DNA of 64,000 bases from Asticcacaulis solisilvae (GCF_017875235.1 NZ_JAGGMI010000008.1:1-64000), one strand, 5' to 3'. Counted from the stretch's first letter, positions 24,245-32,568 are shown. Numbers and translations: made by a program. The notes: generated by a model not told the origin, from the sequence alone.

Positions 24245-25447
24245 TTATCCAGTCACGCAGGCATAGGGCGCCCAGAGCCGGATGCGAAAATCGACCGGGC
24301 CGGTGGCCAGCCGGGCGTAGAAGCCGAACGACTGAAAGTTGCTCGCGCTGGTTCGCTTCATCGGCGGCACGCGGACAAACCCCGAAAACCGCCCGCCCAT
24401 GTCGCCAAGGCTGGCAGCGGCGTGGTCCTTCCGGAAGGCATAAGTGTCGCCGATCAAAACCGTCCACCCGTTCACACCCACCGCGTCACCGGTCCCGGCG
24501 GCGTTGGCGATGTCGATGAACATGCCGCCCTCCACCCACTGCCCTTCCTGCACCGGCAATTCGTAGGCGGTCTGGCGTGACAGCCTGAGATCGACGCTGT
24601 TATTGCTGGCCGCGCCGCTGCCCAGCAACTCGACGGTTCTGACGCCTCCGATGTCCAGGACCGAAGCCTTCACCGTCGCGCCGGTGTCGTTGAGCAGGCT
24701 CCAGTTGGTCGGAACCACGCTGTCGGCTGTAAAGCCGGTCGTGAACGGCGATGCCCCGGAAAAGGCCGCATTGGTCAGCGCGTTGGCCGACGGCATCAAA
24801 GCGACGTGGTTCGACGCCAGGAACGACATGGCCGCCACGATATTGCCGGCGATGACGCGCGCCCCTGCCGCCGTGGGATAGACCCCGCCCGACTGGATCA
24901 GCGCAGGCTGAGCGGCGGGCACGAAGTTGACGTCGTGATTGACGACCGTCAGCCGCTTTCCGCTCAAGGCTGCCAGCCAGGCGTTGAACCCGGTCCGCGT
25001 CGCTTCGTGGGTCGCGTTCGTCCCCACGGCATCGGTCGCCTTAAGCACGCACGACCAGATGACATGGACATTGGCGGCATTATAGGCGTCAATGATCGCC
25101 TCCGCCTGCGTCTTCATGCTCTCCAGGCCGCTGGTCAGGCTATGGCGTCCGGCGTGAATGACGATGTGGGTCAGGGCCGGATACTTGCCCAGCACGCCCG
25201 GCACATCGCTAAGGACCTGCTGGAGCGTGTGGCTGTTCGCCCCCTCGGTGCCGGGCGCCGTGTTCGGCGGAAAGGTCATCCTGCCATTCGACAACGCGCC
25301 CATCCAGGCCGCCAGGCTGCGGCCATCGACCTGCGCCGCGACATTGTCGCCTTCGACGACAAAGACTGCGCCCGGCGCGATCGGCAGCCCCGGAAGGTTG
25401 CCCGCCCTGCGCTGCGGCAGGCTCATGCCGAGACCTAAGGACAGCAT
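24245..25447 (-). CDS. Phage SGNH-fold protein lacking catalytic residues (head-spike or fibre type)
   Basis: The protein has 400 residues. The N-terminal ~230 follow an SGNH/GDSL hydrolase pattern: block I is APGAVFVVEGDNVAAQ, then LTHIVIHAGRHSLTSGLESM, VHVIWSCVLKATDA, and the last block SGGVYPTAAGARVIAG. The nucleophile Ser of GDS is Asn here, and the Asp and His of the DxxH block are absent (SGGVY), so hydrolysis is unlikely. The C-terminal ~170 residues are a beta-sandwich-like module (WSLLNDTGATVKASVLDIGG). The start overlaps the stop of the spike-base-like gene by one base. Position and pairing resemble the two-gene head spike locus of gene transfer agents; that link is inference. Confidence 0.7.
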   Translation of the reverse strand: MLSLGLGMSLPQRRAGNLPGLPIAPGAVFVVEGDNVAAQVDGRSLAAWMGALSNGRMTFPPNTAPGTEGANSHTLQQVLSDVPGVLGKYPALTHIVIHAGRHSLTSGLESMKTQAEAIIDAYNAANVHVIWSCVLKATDAVGTNATHEATRTGFNAWLAALSGKRLTVVNHDVNFVPAAQPALIQSGGVYPTAAGARVIAGNIVAAMSFLASNHVALMPSANALTNAAFSGASPFTTGFTADSVVPTNWSLLNDTGATVKASVLDIGGVRTVELLGSGAASNNSVDLRLSRQTAYELPVQEGQWVEGGMFIDIANAAGTGDAVGVNGWTVLIGDTYAFRKDHAAASLGDMGGRFSGFVRVPPMKRTSASNFQSFGFYARLATGPVDFRIRLWAPYACVTG

Positions 25448-25701
25448 CAGTACATCGCCCAGATATCGGTCGCCGTGCCGCCGGTGAGCACCCGGACGCA
25501 CATGATCGGGTTCACGCCCTGGATCAGCGGCACGCCCGTGCGGACGACGCCGGCGGCGGTCCGGATATTGGCGGTCCCGGCCGTGCCGACCCACAGCCCA
25601 CGGCAGATGCCGCCGACAAAATCCTGGTCGTCGTTCTTGGTAACGGGCACGATGTCGCTCGCCGCGGCGGTGCGCAGCAGTTCATTGGCGTTCAGGGGCA
25701 T
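25447..25701 (-). CDS. Spike-base-like small phage structural protein
   Basis: This 84-residue beta protein starts MPLNANELLRTAAASDIVPV, then CRGLWVGTAGTANIRTAAGV and VRVLTGGTATDIWAMY. The pattern (DIVPVT, RGLWVG.AG, R...TGGTAT.I.A.Y) resembles the spike base family of alphaproteobacterial phages and gene transfer agents. The ATG at 25701 has TGAGG 8 bases upstream. The longer frame to 25800 runs through an 18-bp tandem repeat and is not used. It is followed in one-base overlap by the SGNH-like fibre gene. Confidence 0.65.
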   Translation of the reverse strand: MPLNANELLRTAAASDIVPVTKNDDQDFVGGICRGLWVGTAGTANIRTAAGVVRTGVPLIQGVNPIMCVRVLTGGTATDIWAMY

Positions 25702-25716
25702 TTCAAAAACCTCAGG

Positions 25717-25758
25717 AAAAGGCCAAACTTCAAGAAAAGGCCAAACTTCAAGAAAAGG
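25717..25758. repeat. 18-bp tandem repeat (2.3 copies)
   Basis: AAAAGGCCAAACTTCAAG occurs twice in a row with a further partial AAAAGG. It covers the stop codon of the tail-terminator-like gene and the leader of the spike-base-like gene. It lengthens the spacer between them and may change translation coupling. Confidence 0.85.
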
Positions 25759-26176
25759 ATTGCCAGCGGATGGAAACGGGTACGCGCCAGTAGGCGTCAT
25801 CCCGGTAGGGGTCGACGACGCGCGGGCTTGCCTCGATACGCACCATCACGCCCTCGAAATAGAGCTTCAGATCCTTGGGAAAGTGCGCGGCGAGTCCTCC
25901 GCCCTGCTCCTTCAGGTATTCGCGCGTGCGCTTCAGATGGATCGGCACCATCAGGGTAACGGTCAGGATACCGCCCCGGTCATCGACGTCATCGCTTCCC
26001 AGCGTGATGCGCTCCGGCGCGCTGTCGATATTGGCGGTCTCGACATAGGCCAGCGGCCCCGTCGCATCCGCCGGCCGCTCAAACTCAGGATCTTTGATAT
26101 CGAGCGGATAGTCGCCCGGCAGGCTGAGGACACGCTGGCGCAGGGCCATCCATATCCGCGTCTCGGTGGCAGGCAT
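25748..26176 (-). CDS. Tail terminator-like protein (DUF4128-like)
   Basis: The protein has 142 residues starting MPATETRIWMALRQRVLSLP. Downstream are PLAYVETANIDSAPERITLG, a strand-rich middle (DRGGILTVTLMVPIHLKRTR) and DAYWRVPVSIRWQSFS at the end. This is the pattern of phage tail completion or terminator proteins, which cap the tail tube. Order after the HK97 gp10-like gene supports it. The last codons fall in a tandem repeat and may be slightly altered. Confidence 0.7.
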   Translation of the reverse strand: MPATETRIWMALRQRVLSLPGDYPLDIKDPEFERPADATGPLAYVETANIDSAPERITLGSDDVDDRGGILTVTLMVPIHLKRTREYLKEQGGGLAAHFPKDLKLYFEGVMVRIEASPRVVDPYRDDAYWRVPVSIRWQSFS

Positions 26177-26187
26177 GAAGCCTCCTG

Positions 26188-26535
26188 TTATTTCTGGATA
26201 TTGCGGACGGCCTGTTCCACGATGCGCGGCCATCGCCTGGCGACCAGCCCGACGAAGTTTCGTCCTGGCTGGCTGTGCTTGCGGCCGTCACTGTCCATGA
26301 CGGTAAAACCATAGTTGAGCGCCTTCGCCTTTTCCGAACCGAAGCTCAGCGACGCGCCTCCGGCGTCCTCTTGGTGCGCCAGTGATCCCCTGACAGCTTC
26401 AGCGTCCTCGCCATCTCCAAGGTGCGCCCCGGCCTCCTCGGCGGCGATGCGCACAGCTTCGCGCAGGACGGCGTCCGCCATCTTTTCGGCCGACCGGCGC
26501 CAGGCGTCGACCTCGGCGGCAAAATCGCGCGCCAT
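26188..26535 (-). CDS. HK97 gp10-like head-tail joining protein
   Basis: The protein has 115 residues starting MARDFAAEVDAWRRSAEKMA. An amphipathic helix is followed by a compact domain with EKAKALNYGFTVMDSDG and a basic helix, NFVGLVARRWPRIVEQAVRN. The AVLREAVRIAAEEA segment and overall layout fit the gp10-like family, which acts at the head-tail connection. The gene is 11 bp upstream of the terminator-like gene and 3 bp from the stopper-like gene. Confidence 0.7.
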   Translation of the reverse strand: MARDFAAEVDAWRRSAEKMADAVLREAVRIAAEEAGAHLGDGEDAEAVRGSLAHQEDAGGASLSFGSEKAKALNYGFTVMDSDGRKHSQPGRNFVGLVARRWPRIVEQAVRNIQK

Positions 26536-26538
26536 GGC

Positions 26539-26898
26539 TCACCCCCTTACGATAAAACGCCAGGCAACCCCGGCATCGGTGACGGGCATGACCCTGATCA
26601 CCGTCAGCGGCACGCCGTCCTTCAGCAGCATATCGCCCGGCTGGGGCCGATCCCCGAAAGCGGCCGCCAGCACCTCGCGGTCACTGGCGACGATGGCCTT
26701 GCCGTCGACGAACTGGCGGCTGACCGATTTCGCGACCGCGCTCAGCTCCCAACTCTGAACAGCTCCCGGCACCACCTCCCACGGGACATCCGGATCAACC
26801 GCTCCCGCCGAGCTGCGCGTCAGTCTGTACTGCCCCTGGGCATAGGTCTTGAGCAACCGGCCCGCCGTCGCCCTGGCCCGCGTGTAAAGCGCGTCCAT
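26539..26898 (-). CDS. Head closure / head-tail stopper-like protein
   Basis: The protein has 119 residues with start at ATG 26898, chosen because the upstream part overlaps the previous gene. It begins MDALYTRARATAGRLLKTYA and later has VPGAVQSWELSAVAKSVSRQ and FGDRPQPGDMLLKDGVPLTV, with VAWRFIVRG at the C-terminus. Small beta-barrel proteins of this kind (SPP1 gp16-like) stop DNA leakage at the neck. The assignment rests on order and secondary-structure pattern, so it is moderate. Confidence 0.6.
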   Translation of the reverse strand: MDALYTRARATAGRLLKTYAQGQYRLTRSSAGAVDPDVPWEVVPGAVQSWELSAVAKSVSRQFVDGKAIVASDREVLAAAFGDRPQPGDMLLKDGVPLTVIRVMPVTDAGVAWRFIVRG

Positions 26899-26899
26899 C

Positions 26900-27352
26900 T
26901 CAGACAACCCACATGCCGGCTGTGCACTTGACCAGATATGGCGCCAATAAGCCATCAACGATGGAGATGAGCGGCGTCAACGCGGTTGCAAAAGGCCCTT
27001 GCGGCACGACATACTCGACCTCGATGGCGTCTACTTTTTCGCGCTTGACGCTGGCCGCCGCCGCTCCCGCCTTCACCAGTCCGCCGGGATTATTGGCTTC
27101 GAACCACGCGGCCTGATAACAGGCCTCTACGACGGCGGCGGGCACGACGCCGCCATGGACGGTCCTGGGCCAGGCGCGTTCCTGGCTGGCGCCCGCCAGA
27201 GGCGCCCCGACAAACCGGCTGCCATAGGCGGCGTCCAGATATGTCGCCGCCCGCAGCCGCAACACGCCCACCTCCTGCGCGCCTTCGGGCATCACATGGC
27301 CATTGGCCACCAGCCAGTCATTGAAACCTTGATCTGATCCGTATCCGGGCAT
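26900..27352 (-). CDS. Phage head-tail adaptor, DnaT-like family
   Basis: The protein has 150 residues from ATG 27352 (MPGYGSDQGFNDWLVANGHV), with AGAGGCC upstream. It contains VLRLRAATYLDAAYGSRFVG, QERAWPRTVHGGVV, AAVVEACYQAAWFEANNPGG and a strand-rich end. The YGSDQGF-WL-A-G start and QERAWPR motif match a phage family annotated as putative DnaT-like, positioned right after the capsid gene in siphoviruses, where it acts as connector. Here the upstream capsid gene is gone and an acyltransferase gene stands in its place. Confidence 0.72.
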   Translation of the reverse strand: MPGYGSDQGFNDWLVANGHVMPEGAQEVGVLRLRAATYLDAAYGSRFVGAPLAGASQERAWPRTVHGGVVPAAVVEACYQAAWFEANNPGGLVKAGAAAASVKREKVDAIEVEYVVPQGPFATALTPLISIVDGLLAPYLVKCTAGMWVV

Positions 27353-27469
27353 TTGGGCCTCTGTATGAGTGTGAAAGGTCATTGACGCCAACTTCGCTTT
27401 GCGCAACTGTTGCGCTGCAGCAAAAAGAAGGGCAGATTGTGGCTCTCTAATTGGATAGGGGGAACCGGA

Positions 27470-28615
27470 ATGCAGCAAGTAGCATTCAGCGGATTATGGC
27501 ACCGGGTACCAAAGCAACCTTCAGCGTCAGTCATTAAGAACCTTCAGGTACTCAGGTTTTTTGCCGCAGCCTGCGTCCTTTTTGAGCATGTGCAACACGA
27601 ATCCAGAACAAAGACATTTATTGACAACAGCCACTACCAGGCGGTCGACTTTTTCTTCTGGCCCGGTGGCGTCGATATTTTCTTCGTCATTAGTGGCTTC
27701 ATAATGTACACGATTGGTAGCCAGCAGTTCGGCAAGCCGGCAGCATCCGCCGACTTCATGCTCCGAAGGGTTATTCGTGTCGTCCCGACCTACTGGTTCT
27801 TCACAACACTCATGATTATTGCGGCGAGCGTATTCGCGGGAAGTGTAGACAAGGGCAGCATGTCCGTATCGGACATCGTGCAATCTTATTTGTTCATACC
27901 CTACGAGAATGCTTACAACGCCTACTATCCAGTACTTTCTCTTGGCTGGACGTTGAATTACGAGATGTTTTTCTACGTCCTATTTGCCATTTCCCTTCTA
28001 TTCGACTTCCGCAAAGGCATGATTTTTGTCATATCCAGTCTAGTGGTATTTGGGGTGGTTGGTATGACCGGCGTCATCCAGGCACCTGTAATTAAATTCT
28101 GGTTTAATTCGATTGTGCTCGAGTTTGTATTTGGTATCGGGCTCGCATGGCTCTACCAACGCGGATGGCGCCTTGGCGTATCTACAGGGCTTGGCCTCTC
28201 GATTGCGGGACTGTTATTGATTATTGTCGCCAAGCACTACAAACTTGATACATTTGCTCTCGATACCCGCGCTCTATGGCTGGGTATTCCTGCCCTCATG
28301 ATTTGCGCAGGCCTTGTCATGATAGAAAAACCAGGAACCGCTCACCCTGTCATTCATGCGCTTGTGTTCGGTGGGAATATATCTTTCGCCCTATATCTTT
28401 CACACCCATTCGCCATTAATGTAACTGGGCTGTTGTTTAAGAAGGCGGGAATTGACAACCCTTGGGTATTTATGACCGCGGCAATGATTGCCGCGTTGTG
28501 TGGAGCCGCAGCCTTTTATATGATTGCCGAAAAGCCAGCGACCAAGATACTGAACAAACTGGTGGTGAAAAAGAAGCCGGAGCCCACCTTTGCTCCCGAC
28601 TCTACACCGTCTTAG
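27470..28615 (+). CDS. Acyltransferase 3 family membrane protein (O-acetyltransferase type)
   Basis: This 381-residue integral membrane protein has about ten helices. It carries the family's early motif LQVLRFFAAACVLFEHVQHE with the catalytic-type His, then GVDIFFVISGFIMYTIGSQQ, and an R-x-P-TYWF segment (RRVIRVVPTYWFFTTLMIIA). Such enzymes O-acetylate surface polysaccharides such as LPS O-antigen, exopolysaccharide or peptidoglycan. The start has GGGGG-AACCGGA before the ATG. It is on the plus strand and is distinctly richer in A and T than its neighbours. In phages, genes of this kind change the host surface receptor and block further infection. It sits exactly where portal and capsid genes are expected. 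Confidence 0.88.
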   Translation: MQQVAFSGLWHRVPKQPSASVIKNLQVLRFFAAACVLFEHVQHESRTKTFIDNSHYQAVDFFFWPGGVDIFFVISGFIMYTIGSQQFGKPAASADFMLRRVIRVVPTYWFFTTLMIIAASVFAGSVDKGSMSVSDIVQSYLFIPYENAYNAYYPVLSLGWTLNYEMFFYVLFAISLLFDFRKGMIFVISSLVVFGVVGMTGVIQAPVIKFWFNSIVLEFVFGIGLAWLYQRGWRLGVSTGLGLSIAGLLLIIVAKHYKLDTFALDTRALWLGIPALMICAGLVMIEKPGTAHPVIHALVFGGNISFALYLSHPFAINVTGLLFKKAGIDNPWVFMTAAMIAALCGAAAFYMIAEKPATKILNKLVVKKKPEPTFAPDSTPS

Positions 28616-28712
28616 GTGCACCGAGACGCTTCTGTGCCTTTTCGATGATTGTACTTACTCTTTTGGTGCCTGCTTAAGTCATCGATCAACGCGACAATAT
28701 CCTTAGGCGCGT

Positions 28713-28755
28713 GAGGTGGATAGATAGACTCAGAGCACTTGTAGCTATCCACCTC
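28713..28755. terminator. Stem-loop between convergent acyltransferase and SGNH frames
   Basis: GAGGTGGATAG and CTATCCACCTC form an 11-bp perfect stem with a 21-base loop, followed by GCAGTAAAAATAG on the plus strand. It lies 97 bp after the acyltransferase stop and 35 bp from the end of the convergent terminase-SGNH frame. It could end transcription from either side. The loop is long and the T-run weak, so this is tentative. Confidence 0.45.
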
Positions 28756-28790
28756 GCAGTAAAAATAGAACCGCTATGAATCAACTGTGA

Positions 28791-30887
28791 CTACTGTGGA
28801 CTTGCTAATTGCCAGTAGCTCATCGCTATATCGTAGTATCCCTTACCCTTTAAATGTATAAAGTCATTGTAATAGTCGGTTGCTTGCGCGGATGCCAGAC
28901 TTGAGAATCGCGCCGACAGGTCGATCAATGGCAAATCAAGATCACTAGCCAGATCGTAGTACGCTTGCGCATACACTCCGTCGACGCTTGGATAGTTTGA
29001 GTTAAAAGGATGGTGCCGGACGAGAACCACGTCGCTATTCAATGACTTATATTTTGCGACAATTGCCCGTACGTTTGCTTTAAATGTTTCGACGGGAACA
29101 TTTGTATTTTTATCATTTATTCCAATGTTTAGGAAAATGAGATTGGGCTGCCAGGCATCCCACATATTCTGTCGCAACAACGGCGTACTGTTTTCCATCC
29201 AGGTCCCGCTGGCCGAGCCGTAGACCGCACCATTCAGAATACTGATCTTTGTATTTGTGCTATGATACGCTTCCATAAAGGGGATGCCGACAGATGCGCC
29301 TGAAACACGTGCCACCTGCCACGGATTGATACTGGCTGTGCGAGACCGGGTTGCAGTGAGAATCGCTTCCGTGCCGCTCGTTGTATCGACCGACGCTCCC
29401 GAAATAGTGCCGTTATCGTAGATGACAAAAGCCCCGCCGCCCGACGAACGAGCGTGATACCCGACAAGGATCGAGTCGGAGGCTTTGGCTGGTGTGTACG
29501 CAATCTTGTCAGTTATTGATGAGTTTTGAAACATACGGCCCTGAAGTGCCCAGCCCGTGTTTTCGAAGGTAATTTTCGGGTTGTAGTCCGTTACTCCGGC
29601 CAGACCCGTCATCGGTACGCCATTTGTGTAAACCTGTCCGTCGTGCGCCGTTTGAATCCCGGCACGATCGAAAAGGTCGGCCAAAAATGCCGACACGCTC
29701 CTATTGAAGGCGCCGGTTTGCCAAGTCGGCCCGGCAGAGCCGGCGCCAGCGTCCATGGTCGTGCTATCACCTGTAAAAGCGATCTTCGCCCTAGTGCCCC
29801 CAGCGGGTGATGTCGCTAGTGCAGCGCGCCAGTTCTTAAGAGACGAGGGTTTCAGATTATAGGCAACAAGTCCGCACCACGCCACAGCCGCCCCAAGCTC
29901 CGCATTCAAAGCCTGAAAGTGCGACCCGGCAAAGGCGCCCACGCCGATACTGTCATAGATGATCTCGGCGCCATGCTCTCGCGCCCCAAAATCGCGGGCT
30001 AAACCATGGACCCGCCCGGCCGACTTCAAAAGCTCGTCCTCGGCGGCCTTCCACTCCTCGACCCCGACGCACAGAAACCCGTGCGCCACCACGGCCGCGT
30101 TCAGATCGCCACCGCTGTCGGCCACATCGAAGCCAACCCGCCGCGCACCGACAGCCTCCAACCCCAACCGCCTATGCGCATCGATCGCAGCCCGCACCCA
30201 CGCCCGGCGGATAATGACGCTGTCATCGTCCTCGCGCGGCTCGCCTAAATAAATGTGGGCGTAATCCTCGGCATTCTCCACGCGCTTGGCATCGATCACG
30301 CGCCGGATGGTCCGCGACAAAAACGGGTTCTCGTCATAATTGATCCGCCGGCGCACCGTCCTTGGCGGCGTCTGCGTCACAAACCGCCGGTAGACGAAAT
30401 CGCTCGCCAGCCTGGGGTTGAAGATGATCCAGAACTGCGACCCCTCGCCCCTGAGCGTCGGCTCCAGCACCTCCCACTGCTCGGCCGTCAGGTTGTGCGC
30501 CTCCTCGATCCAGCAGATATCGATCGCTTCCAGCGACTTGATCTCGTCGATATGGCGCCACAGCCCGTAGAACAGGAACTCCGAACCCGTATGGCGATGC
30601 CGGATCGCGGTCTGGGTGACATGAAACTCATCACTCAACCCAAAGCGCGCGATCTGCAGCTTCAAAAGCGTATGGACCGACTCTGCGATCCGGTTCTGGA
30701 ACTGGCGCGCGCACAGAAACCGCACGCAGTAATTGGCCGCCAGGTACACAGCGAACCCCGCCGCGTCCCAGGACTTCGACGACGACCGCCCGCCATAGAG
30801 CACCCGGTTGCGCGCAGGCTGAGCCCAGAATGCGCGCAAAGCCGGATTAAGTGTCGGCCTGACAGGCTCCCGGCCTTGCTCAGTCAT
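28791..30887 (-). CDS. Chimeric ORF: truncated large terminase fused in frame to SGNH hydrolase
   Basis: The frame has 698 residues. Residues 1 to about 330 are a phage large terminase: Walker A in YGGRSSSKSWDAAGF, Walker B in IDICWIEEAHNL, motif QFWIIFNPRLASDF, and the start of the nuclease domain with FDVADSGGDLNAAVVAHG and IIYDSIGVGAFAGSHF. The last acidic residue and C-terminus of the nuclease are absent. From about WRAALATSPAGGTRAKI the frame is an SGNH hydrolase with TGDSTT (block I), LNIGINDKNTN (block III) and NDFIHLKGKGYY (block V), all catalytic residues intact. The second part is visibly AT-richer. The fusion replaces the end of terminase together with portal, protease and capsid genes. 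Terminase activity is unlikely; esterase activity is possible if the chimera folds. Confidence 0.85.
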   Translation of the reverse strand: MTEQGREPVRPTLNPALRAFWAQPARNRVLYGGRSSSKSWDAAGFAVYLAANYCVRFLCARQFQNRIAESVHTLLKLQIARFGLSDEFHVTQTAIRHRHTGSEFLFYGLWRHIDEIKSLEAIDICWIEEAHNLTAEQWEVLEPTLRGEGSQFWIIFNPRLASDFVYRRFVTQTPPRTVRRRINYDENPFLSRTIRRVIDAKRVENAEDYAHIYLGEPREDDDSVIIRRAWVRAAIDAHRRLGLEAVGARRVGFDVADSGGDLNAAVVAHGFLCVGVEEWKAAEDELLKSAGRVHGLARDFGAREHGAEIIYDSIGVGAFAGSHFQALNAELGAAVAWCGLVAYNLKPSSLKNWRAALATSPAGGTRAKIAFTGDSTTMDAGAGSAGPTWQTGAFNRSVSAFLADLFDRAGIQTAHDGQVYTNGVPMTGLAGVTDYNPKITFENTGWALQGRMFQNSSITDKIAYTPAKASDSILVGYHARSSGGGAFVIYDNGTISGASVDTTSGTEAILTATRSRTASINPWQVARVSGASVGIPFMEAYHSTNTKISILNGAVYGSASGTWMENSTPLLRQNMWDAWQPNLIFLNIGINDKNTNVPVETFKANVRAIVAKYKSLNSDVVLVRHHPFNSNYPSVDGVYAQAYYDLASDLDLPLIDLSARFSSLASAQATDYYNDFIHLKGKGYYDIAMSYWQLASPQ

Positions 30888-30951
30888 GTCTGATTGCCAC
30901 CTTGTCCCGCCAGGCCCCGGGGCAATACGCCCCGAAACCCGCAGGCAATGC

Positions 30952-32232
30952 CTACTCGCGCCACACCCACGACGGCGCGGTGCCATAGGTCACGGCGATC
31001 GTCTCGCCGGGTTCCAGAGTCAGGAAGCCGGTATTGATGCCGCTATAGGGATAGCCGTTGATCGTGATAGCCGAGACCGTACCGCCCCAGATGGCGACGT
31101 TGGCGCGCCGGCCCGTCTCGTTGGTCGTGGCCACACCGGACGCAGGCAAGGTCGGCGCCGTCATCGGCAGAACCCCGCGGCTTTCGATCGTTACGCCGGT
31201 ATAGCCGGCCGCAGCGACGAAGCTTGTCCCGCCGGTAATCGGCGCAGGCGTCGGGTTAATGACCAGGGTCGACACACCGGCCACAGCATCAATACCCGTA
31301 TCCGTATAGGACCACTGGCCGCCAATAAAGGTATTCGCGCTGACATTACCATTGACGATCTTCACGCAGGTCTCGACATTCTCCATGTCCAGGCAGTTGA
31401 AGACGTTCGACGCATTCACTCCGTCCTGGAGCTTCAGCGAAAACTGAGCCGTGCCATACGACCCGAAGAAGTGGTTGAACTGACACTGCCTCAGCTGCAG
31501 CGCCGTACCCAGACCGTCGTTTTCAGCCGTCTCGCCGCAGTTGACCTGCATGTCGAACCAACCGCCGACGACATAGTTCATCTTGACGCCGATGGCGCCA
31601 GTCACCTTGGCGAAGTTTTGCACAGTCACGTTCTGGAAGCGCGGCATGTTGACCGGATCAGCAAAGTTGTCTTCACCCAGCTGCAGCACGACCCCGTCGA
31701 TATCGCCGACAATGCCCAGGTCGCGCACCGTCAGGTAATAATTGTCCGGCACCGGCGTCGAGGTACAACGCACCGTCATGTTCGGCGACGTCGTCACCGT
31801 GCGCAGGTCCAGGATGGTGCGTTGCTGGCCATCACCGTAAATCAGCAGGCCTTCCGTGCGGAAAGCGTTCATCAGGATTTGCGGCGCCGTCGTGAACTTG
31901 TAGCGCCCTTCAGGGATATAGAGCGGCACATCGGCCATGGTGGCGCACACCGTCAGCGCGTCCTGGAACTTCCCCCAGTTATCGGACGTGTAGGTCGGGT
32001 CGGCGCCGAACCACAACAGGTTGGCCGCGCCGCTGAACACACGTTCCCAGTAATAACCGGACGTGACCGTGCTGGGCAGAATGATGCCTTCCTGGACATC
32101 CGAAAAAGGCACGGCGCCGCTGCGCAGCACGAAAGTGCCCTCGCGGCCGGTTTCGGTCAGAATGGCCGACGACGGCAAGGTCGTGGGCAGGCCCTTGAGG
32201 GCCGAACGGCTGGCGACTGTGGTGACTGCCAT
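30952..32232 (-). CDS. Phage tail spike-like beta-helix protein
   Basis: The protein has 426 residues starting MAVTTVASRSALKGLPTTLP with AAGGAGAC upstream. It continues VLRSGAVPFSDVQEGIILPS and ANLLWFGADPTYTSDNWGKF, the entry to a parallel beta-helix, then PLYIPEGRYKFTTAPQ and repeated turns (LDLRTVTTSPNMTVRC, FQNVTVQNFAKVTGA). The C-terminal domain is GETIAVTYGTAPSWVWRE. Such spikes bind or cleave host polysaccharides. Its place between the two terminase genes is unusual for a spike and suggests insertion or cargo exchange. Confidence 0.8.
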   Translation of the reverse strand: MAVTTVASRSALKGLPTTLPSSAILTETGREGTFVLRSGAVPFSDVQEGIILPSTVTSGYYWERVFSGAANLLWFGADPTYTSDNWGKFQDALTVCATMADVPLYIPEGRYKFTTAPQILMNAFRTEGLLIYGDGQQRTILDLRTVTTSPNMTVRCTSTPVPDNYYLTVRDLGIVGDIDGVVLQLGEDNFADPVNMPRFQNVTVQNFAKVTGAIGVKMNYVVGGWFDMQVNCGETAENDGLGTALQLRQCQFNHFFGSYGTAQFSLKLQDGVNASNVFNCLDMENVETCVKIVNGNVSANTFIGGQWSYTDTGIDAVAGVSTLVINPTPAPITGGTSFVAAAGYTGVTIESRGVLPMTAPTLPASGVATTNETGRRANVAIWGGTVSAITINGYPYSGINTGFLTLEPGETIAVTYGTAPSWVWRE

Positions 32233-32322
32233 AGAATGTCTCCTTGACACATGAAGGCACGCCCGGCCGCAAAGGGCCGGTGACATGCAGGGAAATTCGG
32301 TTGGAAGCGGACTAAGGCCGGC

Positions 32323-32568
32323 CTAATCCTGGCCGGATGCCTCGCCATAAAAATCCGCGAGGCTCTTTCTGACGGCGACATCGCCGGCGTGATCGACCGG
32401 TGGCACAGCCTTGCCATAGGCCCGGTCGAGTATGGCATTGGCGGCAGCGATCCTTGCGGTTGGCGCGGCCTCCGGGTCTTCGGCGATCGCGACCAGCACC
32501 TGGAAGGCGCGCTCGCCATGGGCCCGCGCCACCTCGGCGGCGGAAGCCTTTGCACCACGCTGCGTCAT
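32323..32568 (-). CDS. Small phage protein near terminase (terminase small subunit-like)
   Basis: The protein has 81 residues starting MTQRGAKASAAEVARAHGER. It is helical, with AFQVLVAIAEDPEAAPTARI and AANAILDRAYGKAVPPVDHA, a pattern common in small phage proteins encoded just before the large terminase. It may be a short terminase small subunit or a related DNA-packaging accessory. It is too short for a classical small subunit with its own helix-turn-helix. It marks the right end of the phage gene run; the 16-bp island repeat begins 42 bp upstream. Confidence 0.6.
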   Translation of the reverse strand: MTQRGAKASAAEVARAHGERAFQVLVAIAEDPEAAPTARIAAANAILDRAYGKAVPPVDHAGDVAVRKSLADFYGEASGQD

